Positions 35,623-44,683 of a stretch of 64,000 bases of DNA are shown piece after piece (the first letter of the stretch is position 1; each line of letters begins with the position of its first letter). Source of the stretch: Clostridia bacterium. Its GTDB lineage: Bacteria > Bacillota > Clostridia > Oscillospirales > Acutalibacteraceae. The translations under genes and the position numbers were made by a program. The stretch lies in the NCBI GenBank assembly GCA_017440755.1, contig JAFSGP010000016.1, positions 1 through 64,000 of the forward strand, given 5' to 3'. The notes below the pieces were generated by a model. The model worked only from the letters and a program-made list of their open reading frames with translations, searched no databases and was not told where the DNA came from.

Positions 35623-36762
35623 ATGATGAGACGTATCTTAGCCATACTGTTTGTGTGCATCGTGGCGCTTTTCGCTACCGCCTGCATTGGCCAGATGGAC
35701 GATACTTCTTCCCCCGTCTCCCAGGTAGACGACGATTTCACCGCCGGCAAAGCGGCGCTGGAGGCCGGCAACTACGCCGAGGCCTACGCACGGCTGTCCG
35801 CCTCCACAGCCGAGGAAGCCGCCACGCTGCTGGAAAAGCTGGTGTACGTCCCCACCAAGCGGGCGCAGGATAACGAGATATACACCGTCTACCAATACGA
35901 TAAAAACGGCAACCTTGTGTTTATGGAGAGCGACTACGGTGACTACGGCGCCACCACCAACTACACCTATAACGAAAAGGGGCAGTTGATTTACATCGAG
36001 TCTGTAAACGCCGAAAAGGTCAAGACCACCACCGCCTACACCTACGACGAGGCGGGCAACCGTGTGACCCAAGAGTGGAACTGCGACGGAGAGACCACCA
36101 AGTACGAGCTCACCTACGATTCCCAGCATCGGTGCCTGACCAAGAAGCAGATCAATGCCAACGGCGACACCTTCCTCACCACCTACCGCTACGATGTGGA
36201 CGGCAACAAAACCTACGAGCGAATCGACTATCCCGACGACACCTGGTATGAGCAGAATTTCCTCTACATAACCAAGGATAAGCCTCTGCGCGAGTGGGGC
36301 AGCGACTCCAACGGCGGCAACTACGAGAGCACCTACGTCTACGACGAGGCAGGACTGCTGCAAAAGTACACGGTAGCGGGCGAGGAGCACACCTATGCCT
36401 ATGACGAAAAAGGGCAGCTGATACAGGAAAACAACCCCGACGGCACCGTCATCACCTATACCTACGATGAGGCGGGCAACCGTGTGACGGAGAAACACGC
36501 CGTTGCCGACGGCAACGAGTATATCACCACCCACACCTACGACGAAAGCGGACGTCTGCTGTCTGCTGAAAACAATCACGGCGGTTGGCGCAAATTCACC
36601 TACGACGAAAACGGCAACAAGCGCACCGAGGCGGTGGGCGGAGATACCGAAAAAGACTATTCTTGGGAGTACGAGTGGGAGCTGCACTACTACCCCGACG
36701 GCGTGCCGGAGGAAGTAGAGGAGATCCGCACCTCCAACGTAAATCCCCAATCGGTAATGTAA
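35623..36762 (+). CDS. YD-repeat lipoprotein
   Basis: The 379-residue protein has a signal peptide with a lipobox (ALFATAC, about 17-23), then a helical segment with a TPR-like unit (AGNYAEAYARL). About nine RHS-type YD repeats follow, for example YTYDEAGNRVT and YAYDEKGQLIQ. It is far shorter than RHS toxins and has no conserved RHS core or toxin end, so it is probably a surface carbohydrate-binding or structural protein. The ATG at 35623 is chosen, though a neighbouring ATG is possible. Confidence 0.85.
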   Translation: MMRRILAILFVCIVALFATACIGQMDDTSSPVSQVDDDFTAGKAALEAGNYAEAYARLSASTAEEAATLLEKLVYVPTKRAQDNEIYTVYQYDKNGNLVFMESDYGDYGATTNYTYNEKGQLIYIESVNAEKVKTTTAYTYDEAGNRVTQEWNCDGETTKYELTYDSQHRCLTKKQINANGDTFLTTYRYDVDGNKTYERIDYPDDTWYEQNFLYITKDKPLREWGSDSNGGNYESTYVYDEAGLLQKYTVAGEEHTYAYDEKGQLIQENNPDGTVITYTYDEAGNRVTEKHAVADGNEYITTHTYDESGRLLSAENNHGGWRKFTYDENGNKRTEAVGGDTEKDYSWEYEWELHYYPDGVPEEVEEIRTSNVNPQSVM

Positions 36763-36766
36763 GAGT

Positions 36767-36803
36767 AAAGACGGGCAACGAAAATTCGTTGCCCGTCTTT
36801 TTT
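36767..36803 (+). terminator. Terminator after the YD-repeat gene
   Basis: A strong stem (AAAGACGGGCAACG / CGTTGCCCGTCTTT) is followed by a T-run just after the stop codon; it also faces the convergent transporter gene. Confidence 0.9.
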
Positions 36804-36806
36804 GCG

Positions 36807-37709
36807 TTATCTTCTTTTCCTACCCGTATTTAACACCACGATAGCGGTGAGCACCAGCAGGATACCCACCATCGCCACGGGACCGGGGAAGGTCCGCAGC
36901 ACCACAATCTGCAACAGGGTGGCGCAGGCGGGCTCCACCGCCGCCATCACCGCCGCCTTGGAATTTTCAATATGCCGCAAGCCGTTAGTATACAGCAGAT
37001 AGGGAGCGATGGTGGTCACCACCGCATAGCCCACCAGCAACAGCCACAAGTTGGCGCCACCCGCCACCGTGGCGGTGACGATCTCGCCGAAATCGGTGAG
37101 CAACACACCGCCCACCGTCGCCACCAAAAAGGTGTAGGTGGTGATGGTCATACTCTCGTACCCGTGGCGGATAGCATAGCGGGTGAAGATGCTGTAAAGG
37201 GCATAGCCAAAGCCCGCGCCGATGCCGTACAGCACGCCCTCTTTAGTAAAGCTGCTGCCGGCAGCGAATACACCGCTGACCAACACACAGCCCGCCACCG
37301 TCATAATGAGGGACACCACCTTGCGACCGGTGATTTTCTCCCCGAACAGCGGGAGGCTCAGCAGCATCACGAACACGGGCGAGGTGTACAGCAGGGTCGC
37401 CGCCACCGCCATACCCGACGCCTGTATGGCATTGAAATAACAGTAGTTAAAGAACAGGATACTGCCCACGCCGCTGCCGAGAAATATCCAGATATCCCGC
37501 AGGCGGATACGCAACAGAGACGGCTTGATGCACACCGTCAGCAGCAGCATCACCAGCGCCGTGATGGCAGCACGCAGCTCGCAGATCTGCATGGAGGTCA
37601 GCCCCGCCATATTCAGCTCCTTAATGAACAGCCCCGTGGTGCCCCACAGGCATCCCGCCAGCACCACGAACAACCCGCCGAGAGCGGCAGAGGATTTGCT
37701 TTTTGCCAT
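36807..37709 (-). CDS. DMT-superfamily (EamA) transporter
   Basis: The 300-residue protein has ten hydrophobic segments in two EamA halves (LFVVLAGCLWGTTGLFIKEL near the start; AVMAAVEPACATLLQIVVLR near the end). Substrate unknown. The start at 37709 follows AGGAG. It is unrelated in close sequence to the EamA gene at 12223. It lies just beyond the terminator and duplicated end of glyQS. Confidence 0.88.
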   Translation of the reverse strand: MAKSKSSAALGGLFVVLAGCLWGTTGLFIKELNMAGLTSMQICELRAAITALVMLLLTVCIKPSLLRIRLRDIWIFLGSGVGSILFFNYCYFNAIQASGMAVAATLLYTSPVFVMLLSLPLFGEKITGRKVVSLIMTVAGCVLVSGVFAAGSSFTKEGVLYGIGAGFGYALYSIFTRYAIRHGYESMTITTYTFLVATVGGVLLTDFGEIVTATVAGGANLWLLLVGYAVVTTIAPYLLYTNGLRHIENSKAAVMAAVEPACATLLQIVVLRTFPGPVAMVGILLVLTAIVVLNTGRKRR

Positions 37710-37730
37710 ATTTATCACTCCTAAGGAAAA

Positions 37731-37896
37731 GCGGTACGGCAAAAACCGTACCGCTGTGGCATTGTTTCTATCAGAATGCGATCTTCTCTTCCAGATACGC
37801 CTTCAGCTCGCTGATGGGCATACGCACCTGCTCCATCGAGTCACGCTCACGCACGGTGACACAGTTGTCCGCAGGGGTGTTCTCGTCGCCCACCGT
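37731..37896 (-). repeat. 166-bp direct repeat, copy A: duplicated end of glyQS with terminator
   Basis: This segment matches 40209-40374 over 166 bp with five mismatches. It holds the glyQS hairpin (GCGGTACGG / CCGTACCGC) and the last 42 codons. The three mismatches in the coding part are synonymous. This copy still has a T-run after the hairpin (TTTTCC on the minus strand), unlike copy B, so it may be the original end of glyQS. Confidence 0.9.
37771..37896 (-). pseudogene. Truncated 3' end of glycyl-tRNA synthetase gene
   Basis: The frame encodes the last 41 residues of GlyQS (starting [14 protein letters not shown] and ending AYLEEKIAF) with no start codon or upstream part. It is a left-over of the duplication that brackets the rhamnosidase gene, not a functional gene. 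Confidence 0.88.
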
Positions 37897-37921
37897 TGGA
37901 GCAAATTCCAACGGTGGGTCT
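37889..37921. terminator. Inverted repeat at the junction of glyQS copy A and the rhamnosidase cassette
   Basis: CCCACCGTTGGA and TCCAACGGTGGG form a 12-bp stem around a six-base loop. One arm begins in glyQS sequence (CCCACCGT) and the other lies in inserted DNA. It could be the rhamnosidase terminator, although the T-rich side faces the plus strand, or a mark of the insertion mechanism. Confidence 0.5.
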
Positions 37922-37924
37922 TTC

Positions 37925-40168
37925 TTATTCTGCGAAGTGATGAATGCCGCCGCCGACGGTGGCGGTATACCCCGAGGGGAGCGTGATATGAGCCGTGACG
38001 CCCTGTGGCACGGTGAACTCATAGTAGACGGTATCCTCTTTATAATACCAATGCACGGCTACGCGCCCGTGGCGGGTCTCAATGGCGGTATCCACAAAGC
38101 CGATGCGCTTATTCGGATGGGGTGCAATGCGCACCTCTTTGTAGCCGGGAGCGGTTTCTGTAGGCTTGATGCCGCACATTACACCAAATATCCAATCAAA
38201 CACCGCGCCATACGCATAGTGATTAAAGGAGTTCATATCGGTGCTCCAGAAGGAGCCGTCCTCCTTGAGGCTATTCCAGTGCTCCCACATAGTGGTCGCT
38301 CCGTGATTCACCGAGTAGAGCCAGGAGGGGCTCTTCTCTTGGAACAGCAATTCATAGGCCACATCCGTATAGCCGTTGTCCGACAGCACGTGGAGCAGAT
38401 AGGGGGTCCCCACAAAGCCGGTGGACATCAGACCGCCGTTCTCACGAATCAGCTCCACCAGTTTGGCGGACAGCGCGCCTCTTTCCTCCTCCTCACACAG
38501 TCCGAAATGCAGAATCAGCACCAGCGCCGTCTGGGTGATTCCTCTGCGGACGGTATCCACTACCCCGTAATTTTCTCTGGGCGGTTCAGTAAAGGGAAGT
38601 TCCGCCTTCGGCATTCCATTTTCCATAAAATACCCGCAGAAGGCGTCCCGTATCTGCTCATACAGACTGCGGTACTCGCTCATATCCTTGCCCAGCGCCT
38701 CGCCCGCCTTTACCAGCAGCGAGGTGGAGTAGGCGAAGAAAGCGCTGGCAATCAGGTCGTTCGCCGTGGCGCCCACATAGGAATCCCCACCGGCATCCAT
38801 CGCCAACCAATCGCCATAGTGTATACCCCCCAGCCACAGATACTCCTCCGGACCGGCGGCACGCATATACTCCACCCATTTTTGCATCATAGGAAAACTC
38901 TGTTCCAGAATCGCCTTGTCGCCGTAGGCAGTATACAACTCCCACGGAATGATGCAGGATGCATCACCCCAAGCGGCGGAAATCCGATCCTGTCGTATAG
39001 CGGACACAGCGGGGATAACCCCTCGCACGGCACCGCTCGCCTTCTGCTCCAGCGCCATATCGCCCAGCCATTTTTTGAAAAACCGCTCCACGTCAAACTG
39101 GATGGCGGCGGTACGGCAGAATACCTGCGCATCTCCCGTCCAGCCCAACCGCTCATCCCGCTGGGGACAGTCGGTGGGAACATCCAGATAGTTGCTCTTC
39201 TGCCCCCACAGGATGTTGTGATAGAGCTGGTTTATCTTCTCGTTGCCGCAGACGAAGCTGCCGGTACGCTGCATATCCGAATGGACAACGATAGCCCGGA
39301 AACTGTCCATATCCACGGTATCAAAAGGATACTCCACCAGCTGTATATAGCGAAAGCCTTGGAAACAATAGGTGGGCTTGAACACATCCTCCCCACCACT
39401 ACAGACATACACCGCTTCGTTGCGGGCGGTGCGCAAATTGGCGGTGTAGAAATTACCGTCCTTGTCCAGCACCTCGGCATGGTGGAGGACCACCCGACTG
39501 CCTCTCGGCGCTTGTATCCGCACCTCCACGTAGCCTGTCATATTCTGCCCAAAATCCAGCACCGTCTCCCCATTTGGCGTGCGAATCAGCGCCACGGGAG
39601 CCAGCCGCTCCTGCTCGGTGATCCACTCCCCCACCTGAGGTACCAGCTCGGTATGCACATCGGACAAAACCGCTTTACCGACACGCGTGATTGGGGCGGT
39701 CATATCCACCGTTTCTCCGTGATAGATTTCCGAAAAAACTACCGACGAGGTGTATACCTCCCAGCTTTCATCGGTCACAACACGCTCGTCGGTACCGTCC
39801 GTATATTCCACCTCCAGCCACGCAATCAGCGAGGTGTGATCGGCAAAATAGTGGTTTTCGTTTTCGATGCCGATGTGTCCTACCGCCCAGCCTTGTCCCA
39901 GACCGCACTCGATAACCGTTTCCTCCTTGATACAGGTGGTAATGTCATAGGTCTGGTACTGCACCCGATTCTTATAGCTGGTCCAACCGGGGGTCAAAAC
40001 GCCCTTTCCAAAGCGGGTGCCATTGATATAAAGTGCGTAAAGTCCCATCGCCGACACGCACAAGGTGGCTTTCTTAACGTCCTTTTGCGGACAGAAGCTC
40101 TTATGGAACGTGTAGGCTGCCTCTTTGCTGTCAATAGGCGAGGTGATCCATTTTGCTGTCGTTTGCAT
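37925..40168 (-). CDS. Alpha-L-rhamnosidase, glycoside hydrolase family 78
   Basis: The 747-residue enzyme would release L-rhamnose from plant or microbial glycans. It has N-terminal beta domains (SAMGLYALYINGTRFGKGVL) and the GH78 (alpha/alpha)6 catalytic domain with DCPQRDERLGWTGDAQVF, WLGGIHYGDWLAMD and a WEHWNSL segment. No signal peptide is visible, so it is probably cytoplasmic and acts on imported oligosaccharides. ATG 40168 follows AAAGGA. It is the only gene between the two glyQS-end copies and looks like a separately acquired cassette. Confidence 0.92.
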   Translation of the reverse strand: MQTTAKWITSPIDSKEAAYTFHKSFCPQKDVKKATLCVSAMGLYALYINGTRFGKGVLTPGWTSYKNRVQYQTYDITTCIKEETVIECGLGQGWAVGHIGIENENHYFADHTSLIAWLEVEYTDGTDERVVTDESWEVYTSSVVFSEIYHGETVDMTAPITRVGKAVLSDVHTELVPQVGEWITEQERLAPVALIRTPNGETVLDFGQNMTGYVEVRIQAPRGSRVVLHHAEVLDKDGNFYTANLRTARNEAVYVCSGGEDVFKPTYCFQGFRYIQLVEYPFDTVDMDSFRAIVVHSDMQRTGSFVCGNEKINQLYHNILWGQKSNYLDVPTDCPQRDERLGWTGDAQVFCRTAAIQFDVERFFKKWLGDMALEQKASGAVRGVIPAVSAIRQDRISAAWGDASCIIPWELYTAYGDKAILEQSFPMMQKWVEYMRAAGPEEYLWLGGIHYGDWLAMDAGGDSYVGATANDLIASAFFAYSTSLLVKAGEALGKDMSEYRSLYEQIRDAFCGYFMENGMPKAELPFTEPPRENYGVVDTVRRGITQTALVLILHFGLCEEEERGALSAKLVELIRENGGLMSTGFVGTPYLLHVLSDNGYTDVAYELLFQEKSPSWLYSVNHGATTMWEHWNSLKEDGSFWSTDMNSFNHYAYGAVFDWIFGVMCGIKPTETAPGYKEVRIAPHPNKRIGFVDTAIETRHGRVAVHWYYKEDTVYYEFTVPQGVTAHITLPSGYTATVGGGIHHFAE

Positions 40169-40208
40169 ACTGATTTCCTTTCTTAACTCCAACCCACTGC
40201 AAATCACA

Positions 40209-40374
40209 GCGGTACGGCAAAAGCCGTACCGCTGTGGCATTATTTCTATCAGAATGCGATCTTCTCTTCCAGATACGCCTTCAGCTCGCTGATGGGCATA
40301 CGCACCTGCTCCATCGAGTCACGCTCACGCACGGTGACGCAGTTGTCAGCAGGGGTATTCTCGTCGCCCACCGT
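40209..40374 (-). repeat. 166-bp direct repeat, copy B: end of glyQS
   Basis: This copy is contiguous with the full glyQS gene and includes its last codons, stop and hairpin. Beyond the hairpin (below 40209) the sequence changes to unrelated DNA leading into the rhamnosidase gene, without a T-run. Confidence 0.9.
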
Positions 40375-41670
40375 CTGGAAGTCTACGGTGATGCAGTAGG
40401 GAGTACCGATCTCGTCCTCACGGCGATACCGCTTGCCGATGGAGCCCGCCTCGTCGTAGTCCACCATAAAGTACTTGGACAGCTCTGCGTGGATCTCCAG
40501 CGCCTTGTCGCCCAGCTTCTTGGACAGGGGCAGCACCGCCGCCTTGAAGGGCGCCAGAGCGGGATGCAGGCGCAGCACGGTACGCACGTCGTTCTTCTCG
40601 GCGTCGACAACCTCCTCGTCGTAGGCGTCGCACAGTACGCTCAGCACGGTACGCTCCACACCCAGACTGGGCTCCACCACGTAGGGAATGTAGTGCTCGT
40701 TCGTCTCCTGATCGAAGTAGGTCAGGTCCTTGCCGGAGGTCTCCTGATGCTGGGTCAGGTCGTAGTCGGTACGGTCCGCCACGCCCCACAGTTCGCCCCA
40801 GCCAAAGGGGAACAGGAACTCAAAGTCGGTGGTTGCCTTGGAGTAGAAGCACAGCTCCTCGGGGTCGTGGTCACGCAGGCGGATGTTCTCCTCCTTGAGA
40901 CCGATGGCCAGCAGCCAGTTGTGGCAGAACTCACGCCAGTAGCTGAACCACTCCAGGTCGGTGCCGGGCTTGCAGAAGAACTCCAGCTCCATCTGCTCGA
41001 ACTCGCGCACACGGAAAATGAAGTTGCCGGGGGTAATCTCGTTACGGAAGGACTTACCGATCTGACCGATACCGAAGGGCAGCTTCTTGCGGGTGGTGCG
41101 CTGCACGTTGACAAAGTTGGTGAAGATACCCTGCGCCGTCTCAGGACGGAGGTACACGGTATTCTTGGCGTCCTCGGTGACACCCTGGAAAGTCTTGAAC
41201 ATCAGGTTGAACTGACGGATATCGGTGAAATTGTGCTTACCGCAGGTGGGACAGGGAATGTTGTGCTCCTCCACGAAGTCCTTCATCTCCTGCTGAGAGA
41301 AGGCGTCGATGGGCTTGGGCAGCTCGAAGCCGGTCTCGGCACACCAGTCCTCAATGAGCTTATCTGCACGGAAGCGCTCTTTGCACTCCTTGCAGTCCAT
41401 CAGCGGGTCGGAGAAGCCCGCCAGGTGACCGGAAGCCACCCAAGTCTGGGGGTTCATCAGGATAGCGGCGTCCAGACCCACGTTGTAGGGGTTCTCCTGC
41501 ACGAACTTCTTCCACCAGGCACGCTTCACGTTGTTCTTCAGCTCCACACCCAGAGGGCCGTAGTCCCAGGTGTTGGCGAGACCGCCGTAAATCTCAGAGC
41601 CGGGGAAAATATACCCACGTCCCTTACATAAGGCAACGATTTTGTCCATTGTTTTTTCGGTGTTTTTCAT
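40249..41670 (-). CDS. glyQS: Glycyl-tRNA synthetase, single-chain (alpha2) type
   Basis: The enzyme charges tRNA-Gly. The 473-residue protein has class II motifs: [19 protein letters not shown] near the start, [20 protein letters not shown], and [17 protein letters not shown]. The anticodon domain ends in the segment that is duplicated at 37771. AGGAGG precedes the ATG. No T-box is present upstream, unlike many glyQS genes. The 3' end is intact in spite of the adjacent insertion. Confidence 0.96.
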   Translation of the reverse strand: MKNTEKTMDKIVALCKGRGYIFPGSEIYGGLANTWDYGPLGVELKNNVKRAWWKKFVQENPYNVGLDAAILMNPQTWVASGHLAGFSDPLMDCKECKERFRADKLIEDWCAETGFELPKPIDAFSQQEMKDFVEEHNIPCPTCGKHNFTDIRQFNLMFKTFQGVTEDAKNTVYLRPETAQGIFTNFVNVQRTTRKKLPFGIGQIGKSFRNEITPGNFIFRVREFEQMELEFFCKPGTDLEWFSYWREFCHNWLLAIGLKEENIRLRDHDPEELCFYSKATTDFEFLFPFGWGELWGVADRTDYDLTQHQETSGKDLTYFDQETNEHYIPYVVEPSLGVERTVLSVLCDAYDEEVVDAEKNDVRTVLRLHPALAPFKAAVLPLSKKLGDKALEIHAELSKYFMVDYDEAGSIGKRYRREDEIGTPYCITVDFQTVGDENTPADNCVTVRERDSMEQVRMPISELKAYLEEKIAF

Positions 41671-41991
41671 ATTGCATACCTCCTATGCATTACCATATCC
41701 TTAGTATTTTAATACATTAATGGTGAAAAGTCAACCACTACGGCATATTTCTTGGAATTTCTCCCCTGTCACTAAAAGACGGCGATGGGGTTGTTTTTTC
41801 GCGTTTCGGTGTCGATTTTTTCGTTAAATTGTTAAAAAATGACAGAGGTTTATTCACACTTTTTAACAATTTTTATCATTATGCCAAAAAAGGTGTTGAC
41901 AATGGTTTTTCTATCGTTTATACTAACCTTATGCCGTGCGGAACACGGTACGGATAGGTGCGCCTATCTGCCTGTTTTGCACAGAGGGGTG
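41671..41991 (+). promoter_or_regulatory. Intergenic region with a consensus promoter for the sigma-factor gene
   Basis: TTGACA at 41896-41901 and TATACT at 41919-41924 are 17 bp apart, a near-perfect housekeeping promoter. It puts the transcript start near 41931, which rules out the longer upstream reading frame of the sigma gene. The rest of this region is AT-rich and shows no gene. Confidence 0.8.
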
Positions 41992-42549
41992 ATGAGGCTG
42001 AATAACCGAGTACTACGGGACGAGCCCCTCCCCATCGCGCAGGCCGCCAACGGCGACCAAGAGGCATTTGCCTACATTATGCAGCGGCTGACGCCGCTCA
42101 TTCACGCACAGGTGCGCAGCTGTCGCGTCTCGGGTACCGAGGACGAGGACCTGGCACAGGAGGCTTTGGTTGGGCTGCTGGCGGCAATACGCAGTTACCG
42201 CTCGGACGGTAGCGCGTCCTTCACCACCTACGCCACCACCTGTATCCGTCACCGTCTGCTGTCGGTGGCACGCTGCTCAGACTCTCGCCCGTGGCGGGAG
42301 CAACCCTTAGAAGAGCAGGAGGAGATAGCGGACGTCACAGGCGACCCCGCCCTGCGTATGCAGGAGCAGGAGGAGGCCGCGGCTCTGCTGACGCGGTTGC
42401 GCGAGCGGCTCACTCCCTTGGAGTATAAGGTGATGCTGCTGCGGTTGAGCGACTGCTCCTACGAAGAGATAGCCACCCGTTTGGCTGTCAGCAAAAAAGC
42501 GGTGGACAACGCGGTGCAGCGCCTGCGGCGCAAACTTATCCACCTATAA
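41992..42549 (+). CDS. RNA polymerase sigma factor, SigH-like
   Basis: The 185-residue protein has sigma region 2 (ANGDQEAFAYIMQRLTPLIH, then EDEDLAQEALVGLLAAIRSY, TTYATTCIRHRLL) and region 4 (RLTPLEYKVMLLRLSDCSYE, then AVSKKAVDNAVQRLRRKL). The ending is close to the SigH pattern used for early sporulation genes. The start is placed at 41992 after GAGGGG; spacing is short, and GTG 41989 is also possible. No anti-sigma gene is adjacent. Confidence 0.82.
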   Translation: MRLNNRVLRDEPLPIAQAANGDQEAFAYIMQRLTPLIHAQVRSCRVSGTEDEDLAQEALVGLLAAIRSYRSDGSASFTTYATTCIRHRLLSVARCSDSRPWREQPLEEQEEIADVTGDPALRMQEQEEAAALLTRLRERLTPLEYKVMLLRLSDCSYEEIATRLAVSKKAVDNAVQRLRRKLIHL

Positions 42550-42639
42550 TCTCAGCAACAACGGTATTTAACCGTTTGCAATATGCGAACCGGGTCACCG
42601 GGGCAAATATTATCATTATTCAAAGCGAGGTAAGACCAC

Positions 42640-42918
42640 ATGTACGAGGACAAGACTTTAGTATGCAAAGAGTGCGGCAACGAATTCATCTTCACCGCCG
42701 GTGAGCAGGAGTTCTACGCTGAAAAGGGTTTCGTTAACGAGCCCCAGCGTTGCAAGGCCTGCCGTGACGCCCGCAAGAACGCTGGCCGTCCCGAGCGCGA
42801 GATGCACGATGCTGTCTGCGCTAACTGCGGCAAGGACTGCAAGGTTCCCTTCCAGCCCCGTGAGGACCGCCCGGTTTATTGCAGCGAGTGCTTCGCCAAC
42901 ATGAAGGGCGAGAACTAA
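42640..42918 (+). CDS. Small zinc-ribbon protein
   Basis: The 92-residue protein has two zinc ribbons: CKECGNEFIFTAGEQEFYAE with CKACRDAR (about 9-43), and CANCGKDCKVPFQPREDRPV with CSEC (about 60-85). It belongs to a common family of small Firmicutes zinc-binding proteins with probable nucleic-acid contacts; its function is unknown. Its strongly biased codon use suggests high expression. Confidence 0.88.
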   Translation: MYEDKTLVCKECGNEFIFTAGEQEFYAEKGFVNEPQRCKACRDARKNAGRPEREMHDAVCANCGKDCKVPFQPREDRPVYCSECFANMKGEN

Positions 42919-42934
42919 TCTCTGTCAACAAGAG

Positions 42935-42966
42935 AAAGCCGTCTGTCATCGACAGACGGCTTTTTT
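42935..42966 (+). terminator. Terminator after the zinc-ribbon gene
   Basis: AAAGCCGTCTGTC pairs with GACAGACGGCTTT across an ATC loop, followed by a T-run. Confidence 0.92.
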
Positions 42967-43045
42967 CTTTTTGTGGCACGGAAAACTTGACGGGTTCGCC
43001 GAAATGGTGTATGATGGATGAAAACTGGCGGCGAGGAGGTATCGT

Positions 43046-43834
43046 ATGCTGCTGAACTGGATATTCACCGCTTTGGCGGTTAGCGGGTCCGCCCTCATCT
43101 GCGGGCTGACTCCCCTCTCCCCTTGGTGGGGCTTGCCGCTGGCTGTGGGATTGTACGCAGGAGCGGGCATCGTCTTTATCATCTTGGTGCTGCTCTCCAC
43201 CCTGCTGCTACCGAAAGACACTCCCTCCAAAAAGCGCTATGGGGTGTACCACTGGTTTATCCAGCATACCCTCAGCTGGGTGATGCTGGTGCTTGGCTAC
43301 CGCATCTCTCTGCAGGGCGCCGAACGGATCCCCACCGACCGTCCCTTCCTGCTGGTAAGCAACCACCTGTCCAATATGGACCCGCTCATCACCTTAGCGG
43401 TGTTCCGCAAGTGGCATCTGGGCTACGTGTCCAAGCCGGAAAACTTCAAAATCCCCGTCATCGGCATTGCGATGCGGCGGGCGTGTTTCCTCTCCATTGA
43501 CCGTGAGAATCCCCGCAACGCCGTCACCACCATCAAGCGGGCGGCAGAGCAAATCACCGATATGGGGCTGTCCATGGCGATATATCCCGAAGGCACCCGT
43601 AACAAGTCGGGCGAGGGGCTTCTCCCCTTCCACGCAGGCTCCTTCAAGATTGCCAAGCTGGCAAAGTGCCCCGTGGCGGTGATGACCGTCCGCTATGACA
43701 AGCGCCGCCCCTTCGGTAAAATAGTAACGCTGAACATCGTGGACATGATGGACGAAGCCTACGTGGCGGAACACCAGACCGCCGATATGAGCGACCGTGC
43801 CCGCACCGCGATGGAGAAAAATCTGAACAAATGA
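43046..43834 (+). CDS. plsC: 1-acyl-sn-glycerol-3-phosphate acyltransferase
   Basis: PlsC makes phosphatidic acid from lysophosphatidic acid. The 262-residue protein has two hydrophobic N-terminal segments, the catalytic NHLSNMD (HX4D) motif, the FLSIDRENPRNAV region and the YPEGTRNKSG substrate motif. GAGGAGG precedes the ATG. It has its own terminator. Confidence 0.93.
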   Translation: MLLNWIFTALAVSGSALICGLTPLSPWWGLPLAVGLYAGAGIVFIILVLLSTLLLPKDTPSKKRYGVYHWFIQHTLSWVMLVLGYRISLQGAERIPTDRPFLLVSNHLSNMDPLITLAVFRKWHLGYVSKPENFKIPVIGIAMRRACFLSIDRENPRNAVTTIKRAAEQITDMGLSMAIYPEGTRNKSGEGLLPFHAGSFKIAKLAKCPVAVMTVRYDKRRPFGKIVTLNIVDMMDEAYVAEHQTADMSDRARTAMEKNLNK

Positions 43835-43836
43835 TA

Positions 43837-43868
43837 AAAACCGCTGTGGCAAATGCCACAGCGGTTTT
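43837..43868. terminator. Bidirectional terminator between plsC and the amidohydrolase gene
   Basis: AAAACCGCTGTGGCA pairs with TGCCACAGCGGTTTT across a two-base gap, between convergent genes. Confidence 0.9.
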
Positions 43869-43869
43869 C

Positions 43870-44673
43870 TTATTTCATGAATATATCGTAGGCGTTGTCC
43901 CACAGCATACGGCGGTACTCCGCCTCGGAAAAGCCGAGGGAAAGCAGGACATCCAGCTCCTGCTCCATAGACCACATGGGGTAGTCGGTGCCGTACAGCA
44001 CACGGTCCGCCCCGTAGTGGCGGATAATCTCTGCTGCCCGCTCGCGGGGCATAAAAGCAAAGCAAGAGGAGCAGTCCATATACAGGTTGGGGAGCTTACC
44101 CAACTTATCGCAGGCTTCGTCCCACACCGACCAGCCAGCCAGATGGGCGCCCACCACCGTCAGCCCCGTGTAAATCTCCATCACGGGCAACAGGCGGTTG
44201 GTGTTGGAGTAGTCGTAGCGGCTGTCCCCCGTGTGCAGAAGGATAGGCAGTCCCGCCTCCTCGCACAATTCGTAAATCTTCAGGCAGCGGTAGTCATCAA
44301 TCTTAAACTGCTGGATATCGGGGTGCAGCTTGACGCCCTTGAGTCCCAGCTGCTGTATGTGGCGGAAATCCGCCCGCAAATCGGGGCTGTCAGGGTGTAA
44401 AGTGCCAAGCCCTGTCAGGCGACTATCCCCCGCCACCGTGGCGGCGATGAACTCATTGATGCTCCCCACCTGCTTAGGGGAAGTGGCCACCGACTGCACC
44501 ACAAAGTGGTCCACACCGGCGGCGGCACCCTTCTCCAGCAGGTCCTCCACCGTACCGTCGTACACCGAGTGCAGGTCGTAAAAGTGGTCGGTCCCTGCCA
44601 CCGCCCGTGCGGCAATGGCGGCAGGATACACGTGACAGTGGGCATCCATCACCCGATATTTATCCCGTATCAT
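43870..44673 (-). CDS. Amidohydrolase family 2 protein
   Basis: The 267-residue protein is a metal-dependent TIM-barrel hydrolase or decarboxylase of the amidohydrolase-2 type: MDAHCHVYP at the start, GVKLHPDIQQF, LPILLHTGDSRYDY and LYGTDYPMWS near the end. Substrate unknown. The start at 44673 follows AAGGTG and overlaps nothing. It is the last gene of the T-box unit with the ligase fusion (10 bp upstream) and the isopropylmalate-synthase-like gene, so it probably acts on a related carboxylate. Confidence 0.87.
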   Translation of the reverse strand: MIRDKYRVMDAHCHVYPAAIAARAVAGTDHFYDLHSVYDGTVEDLLEKGAAAGVDHFVVQSVATSPKQVGSINEFIAATVAGDSRLTGLGTLHPDSPDLRADFRHIQQLGLKGVKLHPDIQQFKIDDYRCLKIYELCEEAGLPILLHTGDSRYDYSNTNRLLPVMEIYTGLTVVGAHLAGWSVWDEACDKLGKLPNLYMDCSSCFAFMPRERAAEIIRHYGADRVLYGTDYPMWSMEQELDVLLSLGFSEAEYRRMLWDNAYDIFMK

Positions 44674-44683
44674 ACCTATCACC

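Noticed and set aside
35623..36762. RHS polymorphic toxin
   Set aside because: It has YD repeats but no RHS core signature, no variable toxin end and no immunity gene; a lipobox points to a surface lipoprotein.
37703..40186. 827-codon open frame on the plus strand
   Set aside because: It lies opposite the rhamnosidase gene, whose GH78 motifs are clear; the frame is a by-product of its codon use.
40234..41631. 465-codon open frame on the plus strand
   Set aside because: Antisense shadow of glyQS.
41671..41895. Possible T-box before glyQS
   Set aside because: Neither the TGGTACC-type core nor a terminator stem is present between glyQS and the sigma-factor promoter.
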